This document shows, one piece after another, positions 10,098-20,935 of a stretch of DNA of 64,000 bases. The notes beneath the pieces were generated by a model. The model was not told the DNA's origin, made no database searches, and saw only the letters and a program-made list of their open reading frames with translations. The translations under genes and the position numbers were made by a program. The DNA is taken from contig CATNEN010000007.1 of NCBI GenBank assembly GCA_950097015.1, forward strand, positions 4,764,001 through 4,828,000, given 5' to 3'. The stretch's first letter is position 1, and every line of letters begins with the position of its first letter. The DNA is from Macrostomum hystrix (lineage: Eukaryota > Platyhelminthes > Macrostomidae).

Positions 10098-10330
10098 ATG
10101 TGAACACGCATTCCCAAAGTTTTTTTGTTTACGACAAGCAGGGCTTCCCATAGCACGGGAAGGCATTCACATATCGAAATCTATGTGAGACCAGAGGCTC
10201 CCATTTCTGTGAGCACCAAGCAGCCACCCCAACCAATTGGGGTTAGTGTTAGGCTGCTGCGCTTATCGCTATGTGAAGCTCTGAAGAAACCAAAAATAGC
10301 TCGCCGTGTGCAGTCTCCGAAGGCTATAAA
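10098..10330 (+). promoter_or_regulatory. Promoter of second metallothionein-like gene
   Basis: The TATA box TATAAA is at 10325-10330. ATGTGA boxes lie at 10098 (fused to CGCATTCCCA, 10107-10116), 10192 and 10271. TCTATGTGAG is at 10190-10199, TATGTGAAGC at 10270-10279, GATA-type CTTATCG at 10262-10268 and AAGAAACC at 10284-10291. All recur upstream of the giant gene at 1231 although the DNA between the boxes is not alike. Confidence 0.6.
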
Positions 10331-10436
10331 TGCAGCACACCTGAGGCACCCAGGAAATCCTCAAGAAACTCGACCAAGCGATCCAGCTCGACAATCTAAA
10401 GCCAGAAATTAGCAACACAAGCCAACAAAGACGGTA

Positions 10437-11519
10437 ATGGAATCACAAGAGAAACCACAGTGCAAGTGCGACACCTGCGAATGCAAGAACTGCAAGTGCG
10501 AGACCTGCGAATGCAAGAACTGCAAGTGTGAGAACTGCAAATGCAAGAACTGCAAGTGCGAGACCTGCGAATGCAAGAACTGCAAGTGTGAGAACTGCGA
10601 ATGCAAGAACTGCAAGTGCGAGAATTGCGAATGCAAGAACTGCAAGTGCGAGAACTGCGAATGCAAGAACTGCAAGTGCGAGACCTGCGAATGCAAGAAC
10701 TGCAAGTGTGAGACCTGCGAATGCAAGAACTGCAAGTGCGAGACCTGCGAATGCAAGAACTGCAAGTGTGAGACCTGCGAATGCAAGAACTGCAAGTGCG
10801 AGAACTGCGAATGCAAGAACTGCAAGTGCGACACCTGCGAATGCAAGAACTGCAAGTGTGAGACCTGCGAATGCAAGAACTGCAAGTGCGAGACCTGCGA
10901 ATGCAAGAACTGCAAGTGTGAGACCTGCGAATGCAAGAACTGCAAGTGCGAGAACTGCGAATGCAAGAACTGCAAGTGCGACACCTGCGAATGCAAGAAC
11001 TGCAAGTGCGACACCTGCGAATGCAAGAACTGCAAGTGCGAGAACTGCGAATGCAAGAACTGCAAGTGCGAGAACTGCGAATGCAAGAACTGCAAGTGCG
11101 AGAACTGCGAATGCAAGAACTGCAAGTGCGAGAACTGCGAATGCGAGAACTGCAAGTGCGACACCTGCGAATGCAAGAACTGCAAGTGCGAGAACTGCGA
11201 ATGCAAGAACTGCAAGTGCGACACCTGCGAATGCAAGAACTGCAAGTGCGAGAACTGCGAATGCAAGAACTGCAAGTGCGAGAACTGCGAATGCAAGAAC
11301 TGCAAGTGCGAGAATTGCGAATGCAAGAACTGCAAGTGCGAGACCTGCGAATGCAAGAACTGCAAGTGCGAGAATTGCGAATGCAAGAACTGCAAGTGCG
11401 AGACCTGCGAATGCAAGAACTGCAAGTGCGAGACCTGCGAATGCAAGAACTGCAAGTGCGAGAACTGCGAATGCAAGAACTGCAAGTGCGAGACCGGTGA
11501 ATGCAAGAACTGCAAGTGA
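10437..11519 (+). CDS. Second metallothionein-like Cys-repeat protein (CECKN type)
   Basis: 360 residues starting MESQEKPQCKCDTC. The unit is 10 residues (30 bp), CECKNCKCEN, with the last pair varying between EN, ET and DT, repeated about 35 times. Four of ten residues are Cys in CxC and CxxC spacing, and there are no aromatic residues, so a metallothionein-type role in metal binding is inferred. Unit differences are mainly TGT/TGC or changes at one variable pair, which supports the frame. The last full unit has a Cys to Gly change (ETGEC). The start is the only ATG near the repeat, 107 bases after the TATA box. It differs from the gene at 1231, which uses CKCTD units and cap blocks, but shares promoter boxes with it. 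Confidence 0.8.
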   Translation: MESQEKPQCKCDTCECKNCKCETCECKNCKCENCKCKNCKCETCECKNCKCENCECKNCKCENCECKNCKCENCECKNCKCETCECKNCKCETCECKNCKCETCECKNCKCETCECKNCKCENCECKNCKCDTCECKNCKCETCECKNCKCETCECKNCKCETCECKNCKCENCECKNCKCDTCECKNCKCDTCECKNCKCENCECKNCKCENCECKNCKCENCECKNCKCENCECENCKCDTCECKNCKCENCECKNCKCDTCECKNCKCENCECKNCKCENCECKNCKCENCECKNCKCETCECKNCKCENCECKNCKCETCECKNCKCETCECKNCKCENCECKNCKCETGECKNCK

Positions 11520-12250
11520 AAGAACTTCAAAGTCAGGTGCTGCTTTATAGTTGGCAAAAGCAATGAGAAGTTTTCTCATTTGCTGCAAAGCATATGCTCG
11601 TACATATATTCCGCCAATTTACCAAGACGATTTGAGGGACTATAAGCTTTCTCAAAATTGTGTTCACTTTATGTTGATTGCTTATTAAAATTCGGACACT
11701 GAAGCCATTGGTTTTCTTATTTTTTAATCAGAGAAAATTGCTCTTATCAAACGTACCTACTATGTTTGTACCGGAAATAATAAAATTTTTGAGCTGGTGT
11801 TGATTATTTTATAATATTTTCCTTCTGCCGATCCTGCTTTGATACGCAAATATTCACGCTGTAAAATTGTCATTATGCCCGTACAAACAGAACTTAAAAC
11901 AAACAGTTTAAGTACATTTAATGTAATATGAAGCGACATTATTAAAACAAAAAAATGAAAAGCTAATGAATTGATTCAATTGAGTAGATAGGTAAGCTGG
12001 CAAGCTTAAACACACCATCGGAAATGGATTCGCCTCAATCTAATGAAATGTAAGAAAGAAAAGAAATCAACTGGAAACTGTACGAAAACTGGCATTTTAA
12101 CTTCTAAATATAAAATTCGAAAATCTATATATTCTAAATCTTATATACTAAAAATGAAAATATCAACTAAAAAGATAATCATGCGCTTCCACTGAATATA
12201 TCCTGAAGGAATCCTGAAAGTATCATATCAGAGATAACCCCCCTTGAGGA
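11520..12250. other. 3' flank of the second Cys-repeat gene
   Basis: AT-rich, with a candidate polyadenylation signal AATAAA at 11779-11784, about 260 bp after the stop codon. No gene was seen. Confidence 0.5.
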
Positions 12251-12269
12251 TATTATCCGACTGAAGATT

Positions 12270-12545
12270 TCCTACTGAAGATATCCCGCAGAAGATATCC
12301 CACTGAAGAACTGAACATTATCCCACTGAAGATATCCCGCAGAAGATATCCCACTGAAGAACTGAACATTATCCCACTGAAGATATCCCGCAGAAGATAT
12401 CCCACTGAAGAACTGAACATTATCCCACTGAAGATATCCCGCAGAAGATATCCCACTGAAGAACTGAACATTATCCCACTGAAGATACCCTACTGAAGAT
12501 ATCCCACTGAAGAAATCCTACTGAAGATATCCTGCTGAACATATC
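12270..12545. repeat. 51-bp higher-order minisatellite
   Basis: Four copies of a 51-bp unit made of diverged versions of the neighbouring 24-bp unit (GAAGATATCCC with CACT or CGCA linkers and GAACTGAACATTATCCC). It joins directly to the 24-bp array at 12550. Confidence 0.9.
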
Positions 12546-12549
12546 ATAC

Positions 12550-13357
12550 AGAGGCTATCCAGAAGATATCCTATGAGGCTATCCAGAAGATATCCTATGA
12601 GGCTATCCTGAAGATAATCCTATGTGGCTATCCAGAAGATATCCCATGTGGCTATCCTGAAGATATCCTATGTGGCTATCCTGAAGATATCCTATGAGGC
12701 TATCCAGAAGATATCCTACGTGGCTATCCTGAAGATATCCTATGAGGCTATCCTGAAGATATCCTATGAGGCTATCCTGAAGATATCCTATGTGGCTATC
12801 CAGAAGATATCCTATGAGGCTATCCTGAAGATATCCTATGAGGCTATCCTGAAGATATCCTATGAGGCTATCCTGAAGATATCCTATGAGGCTATCCTGA
12901 AGATATCCTATGAGGCTATCCTGAAGATAATCCTATGTGGCTATCCAGAAGATATCCTATGAGGCTATCCTGAAGATATCCTATGAGGCTATCCTGAAGA
13001 TATCCTATGTGGCTATCCTGAAGATATCCTATGTGGCTATCCTGAAGATATCCTATGTGGCTATCCTGAAGATATCCCATGTGGATATCCTGAAGATATC
13101 CCATGTGGCTATCCTGAAGATATCCTATGTGGCTATCCTGAAGATATCCTATGTGGCTATCCTGAAGATATCCCATGTGGCTATCCTGAAGATATCCTAT
13201 GTGGCTATCCAGAAGATATCCTATGAGGCTATCCTGAAGATAATCCTATGTGGCTATCCAGAAGATATCCTATGAGGCTATCCTGAAGATATCCTATGAG
13301 GCTATCCTGAAGATATCCTATGTGGCTATCCTGAAGATATCCTATGTGGCTATCCTA
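12550..13357. repeat. 24-bp minisatellite (copy 2)
   Basis: Same 24-bp unit as at 1-610. From 12748 on it matches copy 1 base for base, including the rare variants. Confidence 0.95.
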
Positions 13358-13638
13358 TGGAAGAAACCCAGCTGAAATGACACTGAAGACATCCGAAAAG
13401 GAACATATTTTACCCGGCTGAAGAGTGTAGTCGTCCTGAAGGAATCAGCTGGGATTCATTCATCATGAATCTTAACTCAAGTTATCATTTGCGAGCTATC
13501 CAATAGATACACGCATTGACTTACGAGTCCTTTTTCATGAAGCTTGTTGGTGTTTTAATATCTCATTGCGTCGATAGCAAACCAGTTTTTGCATACTCGA
13601 GCCCGCTCACATTGCCGCTCATGCAGAAAACCCCATTT

Positions 13639-13874
13639 ATGTGAATCCGCATTCCCATCAAAGCTTGTACCAAGGCGATAAGCAGAAAGCGACTCCCATA
13701 TTTTGGGAGCGCCCCGAGTTCTATGTGAGTCCAAACTGGGTTACAGCTTCAAACCAATTTGCAGCAGGTTTATGTGAAGCCTACCAGTCCTTATCGCATA
13801 CTGACGGCGTGCCAAAGCCAAGAAACCATGACGGTGACCGGCACACACCTCCTATTCAATTTTTCACTATAAAG
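13639..13874 (+). promoter_or_regulatory. Promoter of giant metallothionein-like gene (copy 2)
   Basis: Identical to 892-1127: TATA box near 13868, three ATGTGA boxes, CGCATTCCCA and two GATA-type sites. Confidence 0.6.
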
Positions 13875-13977
13875 CTTAGCGGCTCCATGACATGCCAGAG
13901 CAAGCACTTAACAGGCTCTGTATAATCTATCTATTTTTCACCTTGCTAACACTCCTACAGCCACTGCAGCAACTATC

Positions 13978-16434
13978 ATGGAAATGGGTGACTGTGAAAA
14001 GTGCAAGAGCAACACATGCGGGTGCCGTGAATGCAAGTGCGAGAGCTGCAGTTGTAAGGACGGAGACTGCAAGGACTGCAAGTGTACTGACTGCAAGTGT
14101 ACTGACTGCAAGTGCACCGACTGCAAGTGTACTGACAGCAAGTGCACCGACTGCAAGTGCACTGACTGCAAGTGTTCCGACTGCAAGTGTACCGACTGCA
14201 AGTGTACCGATTGCAAGTGTACCGACTGCAAATGTACTGACTGCAAGTGTACCGACTGCAAGTGCACCGACTGCAAGTGTACCGACTGCAAGTGCACCGA
14301 CTGCAAGTGCACCGACTGCAAGTGTACCGACTGCAAGTGCACCGACTGCAAGTGTACCGACTGCAAATGTACTGACTGCAAGTGCACCGACTGCAAGTGT
14401 ACCGACTGCAAGTGTACCGACTGCAAGTGCACCGACTGCAAGTGCACCGACTGCAAGTGTACCGACTCCAAGTGTGACACCCGCAAGTGCCGTGAATGCA
14501 AGTGCGAGAGCTGCAGTTGCAAAGACGGAGACTGCAAAGACTGCAAGTGCACCGACTGCAAGTGCACTGACTGCAAGTGTTCCGACTGCAAGTGTACCGA
14601 CTGCAAGTGTACCGACTGCAAGTGCACCGACTGCAAGTGTACCGACTGCAAGTGTACCGACTGCAAGTGCACCGACTGCAAGTGCACCGACTGCAAGTGT
14701 ACCGACTCCAAGTGTGACACCCGCAAGTGCCGTGAATGCAAGTGCGAGAGCTGCAGTTGCAAAGACGGAGACTGCAAAGACTGCAAGTGCACCGACTGCA
14801 AGTGCACTGACTGCAAGTGTTCCGACTGCAAGTGTACCGACTGCAAGTGTACCGACTGCAAGTGCACCGACTGCAAGTGCACCGACTGCAAGTGCACCGA
14901 CTGCAAGTGTACCGACTGCAAGTGCACCGACTGCAAGTGTACCGACTGCAAATGTACTGACTGCAAGTGCACCGACTGCAAGTGTACCGACTGCAAGTGC
15001 ACCGACTGCAAGTGCACCGACTGCAAGTGCACCGACTGCAAGTGCACCGACTGCAAGTGTACCGACTGCAAGTGCACCGACTGCAAGTGTACCGACTGCA
15101 AATGTACCGACTGCAAGTGCACCGACTGCAAGTGTACCGACTGCAAATGTACTGACTGCAAGTGCACCGACTGCAAGTGTACCGACTGCAAGTGTACCGA
15201 CTGCAAGTGCACCGACTGCAAGTGCACCGACTGCAAGTGTACCGACTCCAAGTGTGACACCCGCAAGTGCCGTGAATGCAAGTGCGAGAGCTGCAGTTGC
15301 AAAGACGGAGACTGCAAAGACTGCAAGTGCACCGACTGCAAGTGCACCGACTGCAAGTGCACTGACTGCAAGTGTTCCGACTGCAAGTGTACCGACTGCA
15401 AGTGTACCGACTGCAAGTGCACCGACTGCAAGTGTACCGACTGCAAGTGTACCGACTGCAAGTGCACCGACTGCAAGTGCACCGACTGCAAGTGTACCGA
15501 CTCCAAGTGTGACACCCGCAAGTGCCGTGAATGCAAGTGCGAGAGCTGCAGTTGCAAAGACGGAGACTGCAAAGACTGCAAGTGCACCGACTGCAAGTGC
15601 ACCGACTGCAAGTGTACCGACTGCAAGTGCACCGACTGCAAGTGCACCGACTGCAAGTGCACCGACTGCAAGTGCACCGACTGCAAGTGTACCGACTGCA
15701 AGTGCACCGACTGCAAGTGTACCGACTGCAAATGTACCGACTGCAAGTGCACCGACTGCAAGTGTACCGACTGCAAATGTACTGACTGCAAGTGCACCGA
15801 CTGCAAGTGTACCGACTGCAAGTGTACCGACTGCAAGTGCACCGACTGCAAGTGCACCGACTGCAAGTGTACCGACTCCAAGTGTGACACCCGCAAGTGC
15901 CGTGAATGCAAGTGCGAGAGCTGCAGTTGCAAAGACGGAGACTGCAAAGACTGCAAGTGCACCGACTGCAAGTGCACCGACTGCAAGTGCACTGACTGCA
16001 AGTGTTCCGACTGCAAGTGTACCGACTGCAAGTGTACCGACTGCAAGTGCACCGACTGCAAGTGCACCGATTGCAAGTGTACCGACTGCAAGTGCACCGA
16101 CTGCAAGTGCACCGACTGCAAGTGTACCGACTGCAAGTGCTCCGACTGCAAGTGTACCGACTGCAAGTGTACCGACTGCAAGTGTACCGACTGCAAGTGT
16201 ACTGACAGCAAGTGCACCGACTGCAAGTGTGACACCCGCAAGTGCCGTGAATGCAAGTGCGAGAGCTGCAGTTGCAAAGACGGAGACTGCAAAGACTGCA
16301 AGTGTTCCGACTGCAAGTGCTCCGACTGCAAGTGTACCGACTGCAAGTGTACCGACTGCAAGTGTACTGACAGCAAGTGCAATGACTGTAAGTGTGACAC
16401 CTGCAAGTGCCGTGAATGCAAGTGCGAGAGCTGA
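13978..16434 (+). CDS. Giant metallothionein-like Cys-repeat protein, copy 2
   Basis: 818 residues, with the same translation as the gene at 1231-3687, including the order of all cap blocks and the serine-substituted units. The promoter, acceptor-like sequence before the ATG and truncated 3' tail are also the same. If the duplication is real, the organism makes a double dose of one giant Cys-repeat protein plus the CECKN-type protein from the gene between them. Function is inferred from Cys spacing only. Confidence 0.8.
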   Translation: MEMGDCEKCKSNTCGCRECKCESCSCKDGDCKDCKCTDCKCTDCKCTDCKCTDSKCTDCKCTDCKCSDCKCTDCKCTDCKCTDCKCTDCKCTDCKCTDCKCTDCKCTDCKCTDCKCTDCKCTDCKCTDCKCTDCKCTDCKCTDCKCTDCKCTDCKCTDCKCTDSKCDTRKCRECKCESCSCKDGDCKDCKCTDCKCTDCKCSDCKCTDCKCTDCKCTDCKCTDCKCTDCKCTDCKCTDCKCTDSKCDTRKCRECKCESCSCKDGDCKDCKCTDCKCTDCKCSDCKCTDCKCTDCKCTDCKCTDCKCTDCKCTDCKCTDCKCTDCKCTDCKCTDCKCTDCKCTDCKCTDCKCTDCKCTDCKCTDCKCTDCKCTDCKCTDCKCTDCKCTDCKCTDCKCTDCKCTDCKCTDCKCTDCKCTDCKCTDSKCDTRKCRECKCESCSCKDGDCKDCKCTDCKCTDCKCTDCKCSDCKCTDCKCTDCKCTDCKCTDCKCTDCKCTDCKCTDCKCTDSKCDTRKCRECKCESCSCKDGDCKDCKCTDCKCTDCKCTDCKCTDCKCTDCKCTDCKCTDCKCTDCKCTDCKCTDCKCTDCKCTDCKCTDCKCTDCKCTDCKCTDCKCTDCKCTDCKCTDCKCTDSKCDTRKCRECKCESCSCKDGDCKDCKCTDCKCTDCKCTDCKCSDCKCTDCKCTDCKCTDCKCTDCKCTDCKCTDCKCTDCKCTDCKCSDCKCTDCKCTDCKCTDCKCTDSKCTDCKCDTRKCRECKCESCSCKDGDCKDCKCSDCKCSDCKCTDCKCTDCKCTDSKCNDCKCDTCKCRECKCES

Positions 16435-16519
16435 AGTTGCAAAGGACGGAGACTGCAAAGACTGCAAGTGTTCCGACTGCAAGTGCTCCGACTGCAGGTG
16501 TGACACCTGCAAATTATAG
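16435..16519 (+). pseudogene. Decayed C-terminal tail of the Cys-repeat gene (copy 2)
   Basis: Same TGC to TGA change and one-base insertion as at 3685-3772, so both happened before the duplication. Confidence 0.7.
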
Positions 16520-18238
16520 TTCGAGAGCTGCGAGTGCGAGGACGTAGCCTGCATGCAATGATGGCATTAAAGGCTAAAGATAGCTATCACAAGTGCAATT
16601 CTAGAACTGACAGAAAATTTCGAAGTGGAAGAAACCTCGGTCTAACATTATTTTGATTTACAATCAGCCATTAAGTGCTTTTTACGTTCATTTTTGAGGG
16701 AATAATATCTAATTTGAGTTACATAATATGCTGCATTGATTTGACTTCTTTATATTTTGCTGCTGTTGATTTTACTCGTACTTTCTTATTTATAGTTCAC
16801 GTCCTTGCTTGATTTCGCAGCCATCTCCACTTTCAAGTTTGATTGCTTAAGACAGAGTGCACATTTCCAATTTTTTTAAATAAACGTTAATTTGAAGCTA
16901 GCTTCTAAATGGACTTCGGAAACGCGATGAGACACATGCAGATATTGTTAAGAACTTGGCAACGGCAAGCTTGCGGCCTTAGGCCTAACAACTTATAAGA
17001 TTTATAAAAACCGCCATTTTGGAGTTAGATGAAATTGAGTCAAAATCAGTACAACAGAATCGTATACAATTTATCAATGTAATTGCTTAATGGATTATCG
17101 TAATTAATTGCTGACGATACATATAAATTTACTGAAACTGTGGCCGATTGCAAGCTAATCCATTGTGCGACAGCTGTGGCAGCTCATAGCGAAGTACACA
17201 GTGTTGTAACGTTTTGAACAAAGGAACATACAGTTTTATTTGAAAAAACTGTTCCGACGAGCAAGACAACTATGTGGTCGGCGACCGTTAAAATGCAGCG
17301 TGGTACAAACCGAAATTTTGTGCTCTTTAAAACCTGGAAATCGATACAAAAAGCTGGAATTGACAGCGGCTGCACGCTGCACTGCAGTCATTTATATGTT
17401 GTATTGTATGTGTTTTCTCAATGAGTTCTCGGTCACCCCGCCCAGATGAGTTTAAGAAAGTAGAACCACATAGTGAAGTTTTCTATACTATTTTAATAAT
17501 ATATAGGAGCTGCTCTGATCTGCTCTGCAGCCCTCAACAACCCAGACTAGAGAATATTATATGTTTAACGACAACTTGCGTGTGAAAGCCACAAACCTTG
17601 GCTGGATCATCTCAAGCATCCTTAGAGACTTTCTGCAAACCTTTATACAACGTGCCGAACACTGGGTGTGTATAGCTTTGCTTTCTTCTAAAATCGTTAA
17701 TTCCAAAAACCGTAGATCGCTGCAAATAGTAGTCATCTTCGACAGCAGACGAAACAGTGTAAACACTGTAAAGCATCGAGTCACTGCTTCCGGAATCAAA
17801 CCTAATAACCTTTAGGAAGCAAACCTAGATGTTATCCTTGATCATATGTTACACTCGAAACAAAATCACCAAATCTCTTACGACGCTGTCGAATCTGCAA
17901 AGAAAATAATTTACGATAGAATCTCGGACTTGCGATAACTAAGTATTTTAACTAACAAATATACATACATGCTTTTGGGTCCTACAAGCATAAAATTGTC
18001 TGACAATTTTTTATGTAAATAACATTAATTGAAAAAATTCCGACTGGCAAAATAGTGCTTTTAAGCTATTTTGACTTAACAGGAACCTGAAAAAAAGTCT
18101 AAAAAGTTTTCTTGATTTATAAGTAACTTATTAGGCCCCTACTACTAAATAATTAAGCGTTGTGGTTCAGCAACAAGCGTATACGTTTTCCTGTCGTATT
18201 TAATATTAAATGTTAAATGTACTGTCATTTATAGACTA

Positions 18239-18881
18239 GGGTAATGTATCATCAACCAAACAAGAATGTGTATTTTTTTAACTTCAAACCTAAGCTACAG
18301 ATTTTCTATTTTAGATATCATGATAAATCAAAAGCCAAGTTATAGAAAACAGTTACATCTTTCTAAAAAGTATCTGCTTTTGCTAATTTATCAAATATAA
18401 AAAAAGTTATTCCTGCTTTTTATCTAAAACCGAACAATGATTTTCATGTATCTTCAAACCAAACAGAGAATTTGATGTTTGGTTTTACAATTTGAGTGAG
18501 TGGTTTAATCTTATTTTAAGGATGGAACTATCATGAATTATGTAATTTGAAAGCATTTTTCATGCTCTATAAATAACTACATTTATGGTCATTTAATTGG
18601 TAAGCAACCACATACAATCTTCATCTAAAGTACATACTGAAAAAATGTTGTTAAAAAGTATGCTTTTGCAATAAAAATTTCTACTGAATCATCAATATCT
18701 TTCTTTCCTCTTAATGCTTCATTGCACATCATGCCTCAGCTTGTAGATAATTTCTTCAACTTTCAAATTAGTTGTTCTGTGAAACACAATAGCTTGTTTC
18801 TATCTTGCACGAGACCAAGGAAGAAGAAAAAATTCTTGTTTGGTTTTGAAGATACACTGTTCGGTTGATGATACATTACCC
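18239..18881. mobile_element. MITE-like element with TA target duplication (copy 2)
   Basis: Duplicate of 5492-6135, with one A fewer in an internal A run. Inverted ends and flanking TA are unchanged. Confidence 0.65.
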
Positions 18882-19998
18882 TATACCAAAGCCGTTTGAT
18901 AACAACTTTAGCTTTGTACAAGCAAGCAAGATTTTCATTTTTAGTATATTTTGTATGTAATAGGCCTAGGCCCTATTGACACCTACACTATTTAGATGAC
19001 TTACCTACTGACTTAACCTTGTTACACTTTTTCTGCGTCTACATAAATTGCGATAATAATATATGCCACTATTGACACACCATTATGCCTCAAGGAGTCT
19101 AGGGTGTATGCCTAGACATACTAAATAGCTAAATGGTCCCTAGGCTACCCTACACAATGCACTGCACTTACACACTAGGCCTAGTCTACATTAGGCCATG
19201 TTATAGATGCTTGGCTTAAATACACAGTGGACTTTTATAACTAACTAGGCCTACTGGAAATTCTGCCTACTGTTTTATTAAGTATAAGTAATGAAACTTC
19301 TTTATAGTAAAACTATAAACAATTACTAACACAACCAATGGCAACAAGCTACTCAGATGGCATAGTAGTGTGCCACCCATTAAATAATTTTGCAAAATGT
19401 AACAAGGCAAGAATAAATCATATTTTTCTCCCAGTCCCTCCTGCCCTTTCTCTTCTCTCTTTCTCTTTGGTTTTGACCATGGACATGGCCATGCAGTGCC
19501 ATGTTGTTTAAAAAACTTGTGTAATTTCAAGTCTTTAACAAAGCAAGTTTGTTGTCTTTCAAAAATGCAAAAATTTCAGAATAACATATGTGCAAAGCTA
19601 GAGGATTGCCAGTCTACTATACATATATAGCCAGCAAGTTTTATATACATATTTTCATATAATACATAAAATATTTCTTAAATACTTAGTTGTTTTTTTG
19701 ATTTGGGTGTTTTTCAGTTGAATTATTTTCAAAACCTGAAAATGCTACTTTTTATGATTAGCCATTCCAAAAAAATATAAATTCAAAGAATATCAATCAT
19801 TGAAATTATTTAGGCTTTTTACTTTTTATACTATTATTTAATATTTTCTTATCAATCATTGACATAATTTATTACTTTTTTAGTTATTTAAAGCATAAGT
19901 ACAAACCATTTATAAAATGATTTTTTCTTATACGAGTTTTCTCGTTCTTTCTCTTGTAGACTATAATATACTCATAGCTATGGTTATCCTAGTTTATT

Positions 19999-20935
19999 CT
20001 TTCAAAAATGTCTGTTTTTATGACTTTAATATTTTATTGTTTTTATGATCTTAGTATGACTTATGATCTTATAATAATAATAATAACAATAATAAGACTA
20101 ATAATATGCAACCTGCTGACCAGGCAGTGGCCCAAAAAATGGAAGCACCAAAATGCCAGCTTAAGGTCTAGTTTGCAGACATGCTTCACTCCGTCAGCCT
20201 AGCTTGGGGCAGCCATGTTGGAGAAAGGCAGGTCAATATAATAGGCCAATCGGCCCTGTCAGTGCCTTTGTGGTCCCTGTGGAATCCACAGAAGCACATC
20301 CTGCAGTGGCTCAGGGCAAAAATCATAAAATGACTAAGCATATATATCCATATGCTTAGAGTTTGGCCAAAACCTAAATTTTCCCATAGCCTATCCATAA
20401 CCATATTCATATATGAAACTTACAAACTTCTGGTGACTTCATTCTTCTTTCCAATTTCTGTGAAATCTTTAGTCCCTCTAATGTAAAATTGTCACAGCCA
20501 CCCACCAATCCATAAAACAGGCATGCATATGATAGGCTTTCTATTATAATTTAAACTTCTGACTTTAGTATCATATATTGATACCATAAAAATAATTGGA
20601 CTGAGAAAATGAATATAGAACAGAGTACATTGTAATATGGTGTATTAAGTCCAACAATCTATTTTCTATAATGTATTTAATAAAAGTGTTCTAAGCTAAC
20701 CTATCTATAATACAAGAGATATCATTTGTGCTTTTTACAAATTTAGTTTACAAATAAACAAATATTAAACAGTGTAACAGCTTGACACCCAGCTTGACCT
20801 ATCTGCATGTGCATATATATATATATTAAGGAAAAAATATGTTGCTGCAATTAAAAAATATCTCAGGAACCTGTTTCGCATGCAAAGTGTTTCAGTGTCT
20901 ATTTAGTCATTGAATAGCTAGTAGCTGATCATTAA
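19999..20935. other. Intergenic DNA upstream of adducin
   Basis: Unique AT-rich sequence with a short (AT)n run near 20816. No gene was recognised; frames at 20008-20410 have no support. Confidence 0.5.

Larger units (their letters stand above)
12748..19998. repeat. Long near-identical duplication, copy 2
   Basis: Matches 1-7252 with one single-base length change in an A run. Identity stops after AGTTTATT at 19991-19998, where copy 1 enters the 32-bp minisatellite and copy 2 enters unique DNA. Near-perfect identity means a very recent duplication, ongoing gene conversion, or an assembly error. Confidence 0.95.

Noticed and set aside
10409-11588. Other long frames over the second Cys-repeat gene
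   Set aside because: Shadow frames of the 30-bp unit, with no start context and no silent-change bias.
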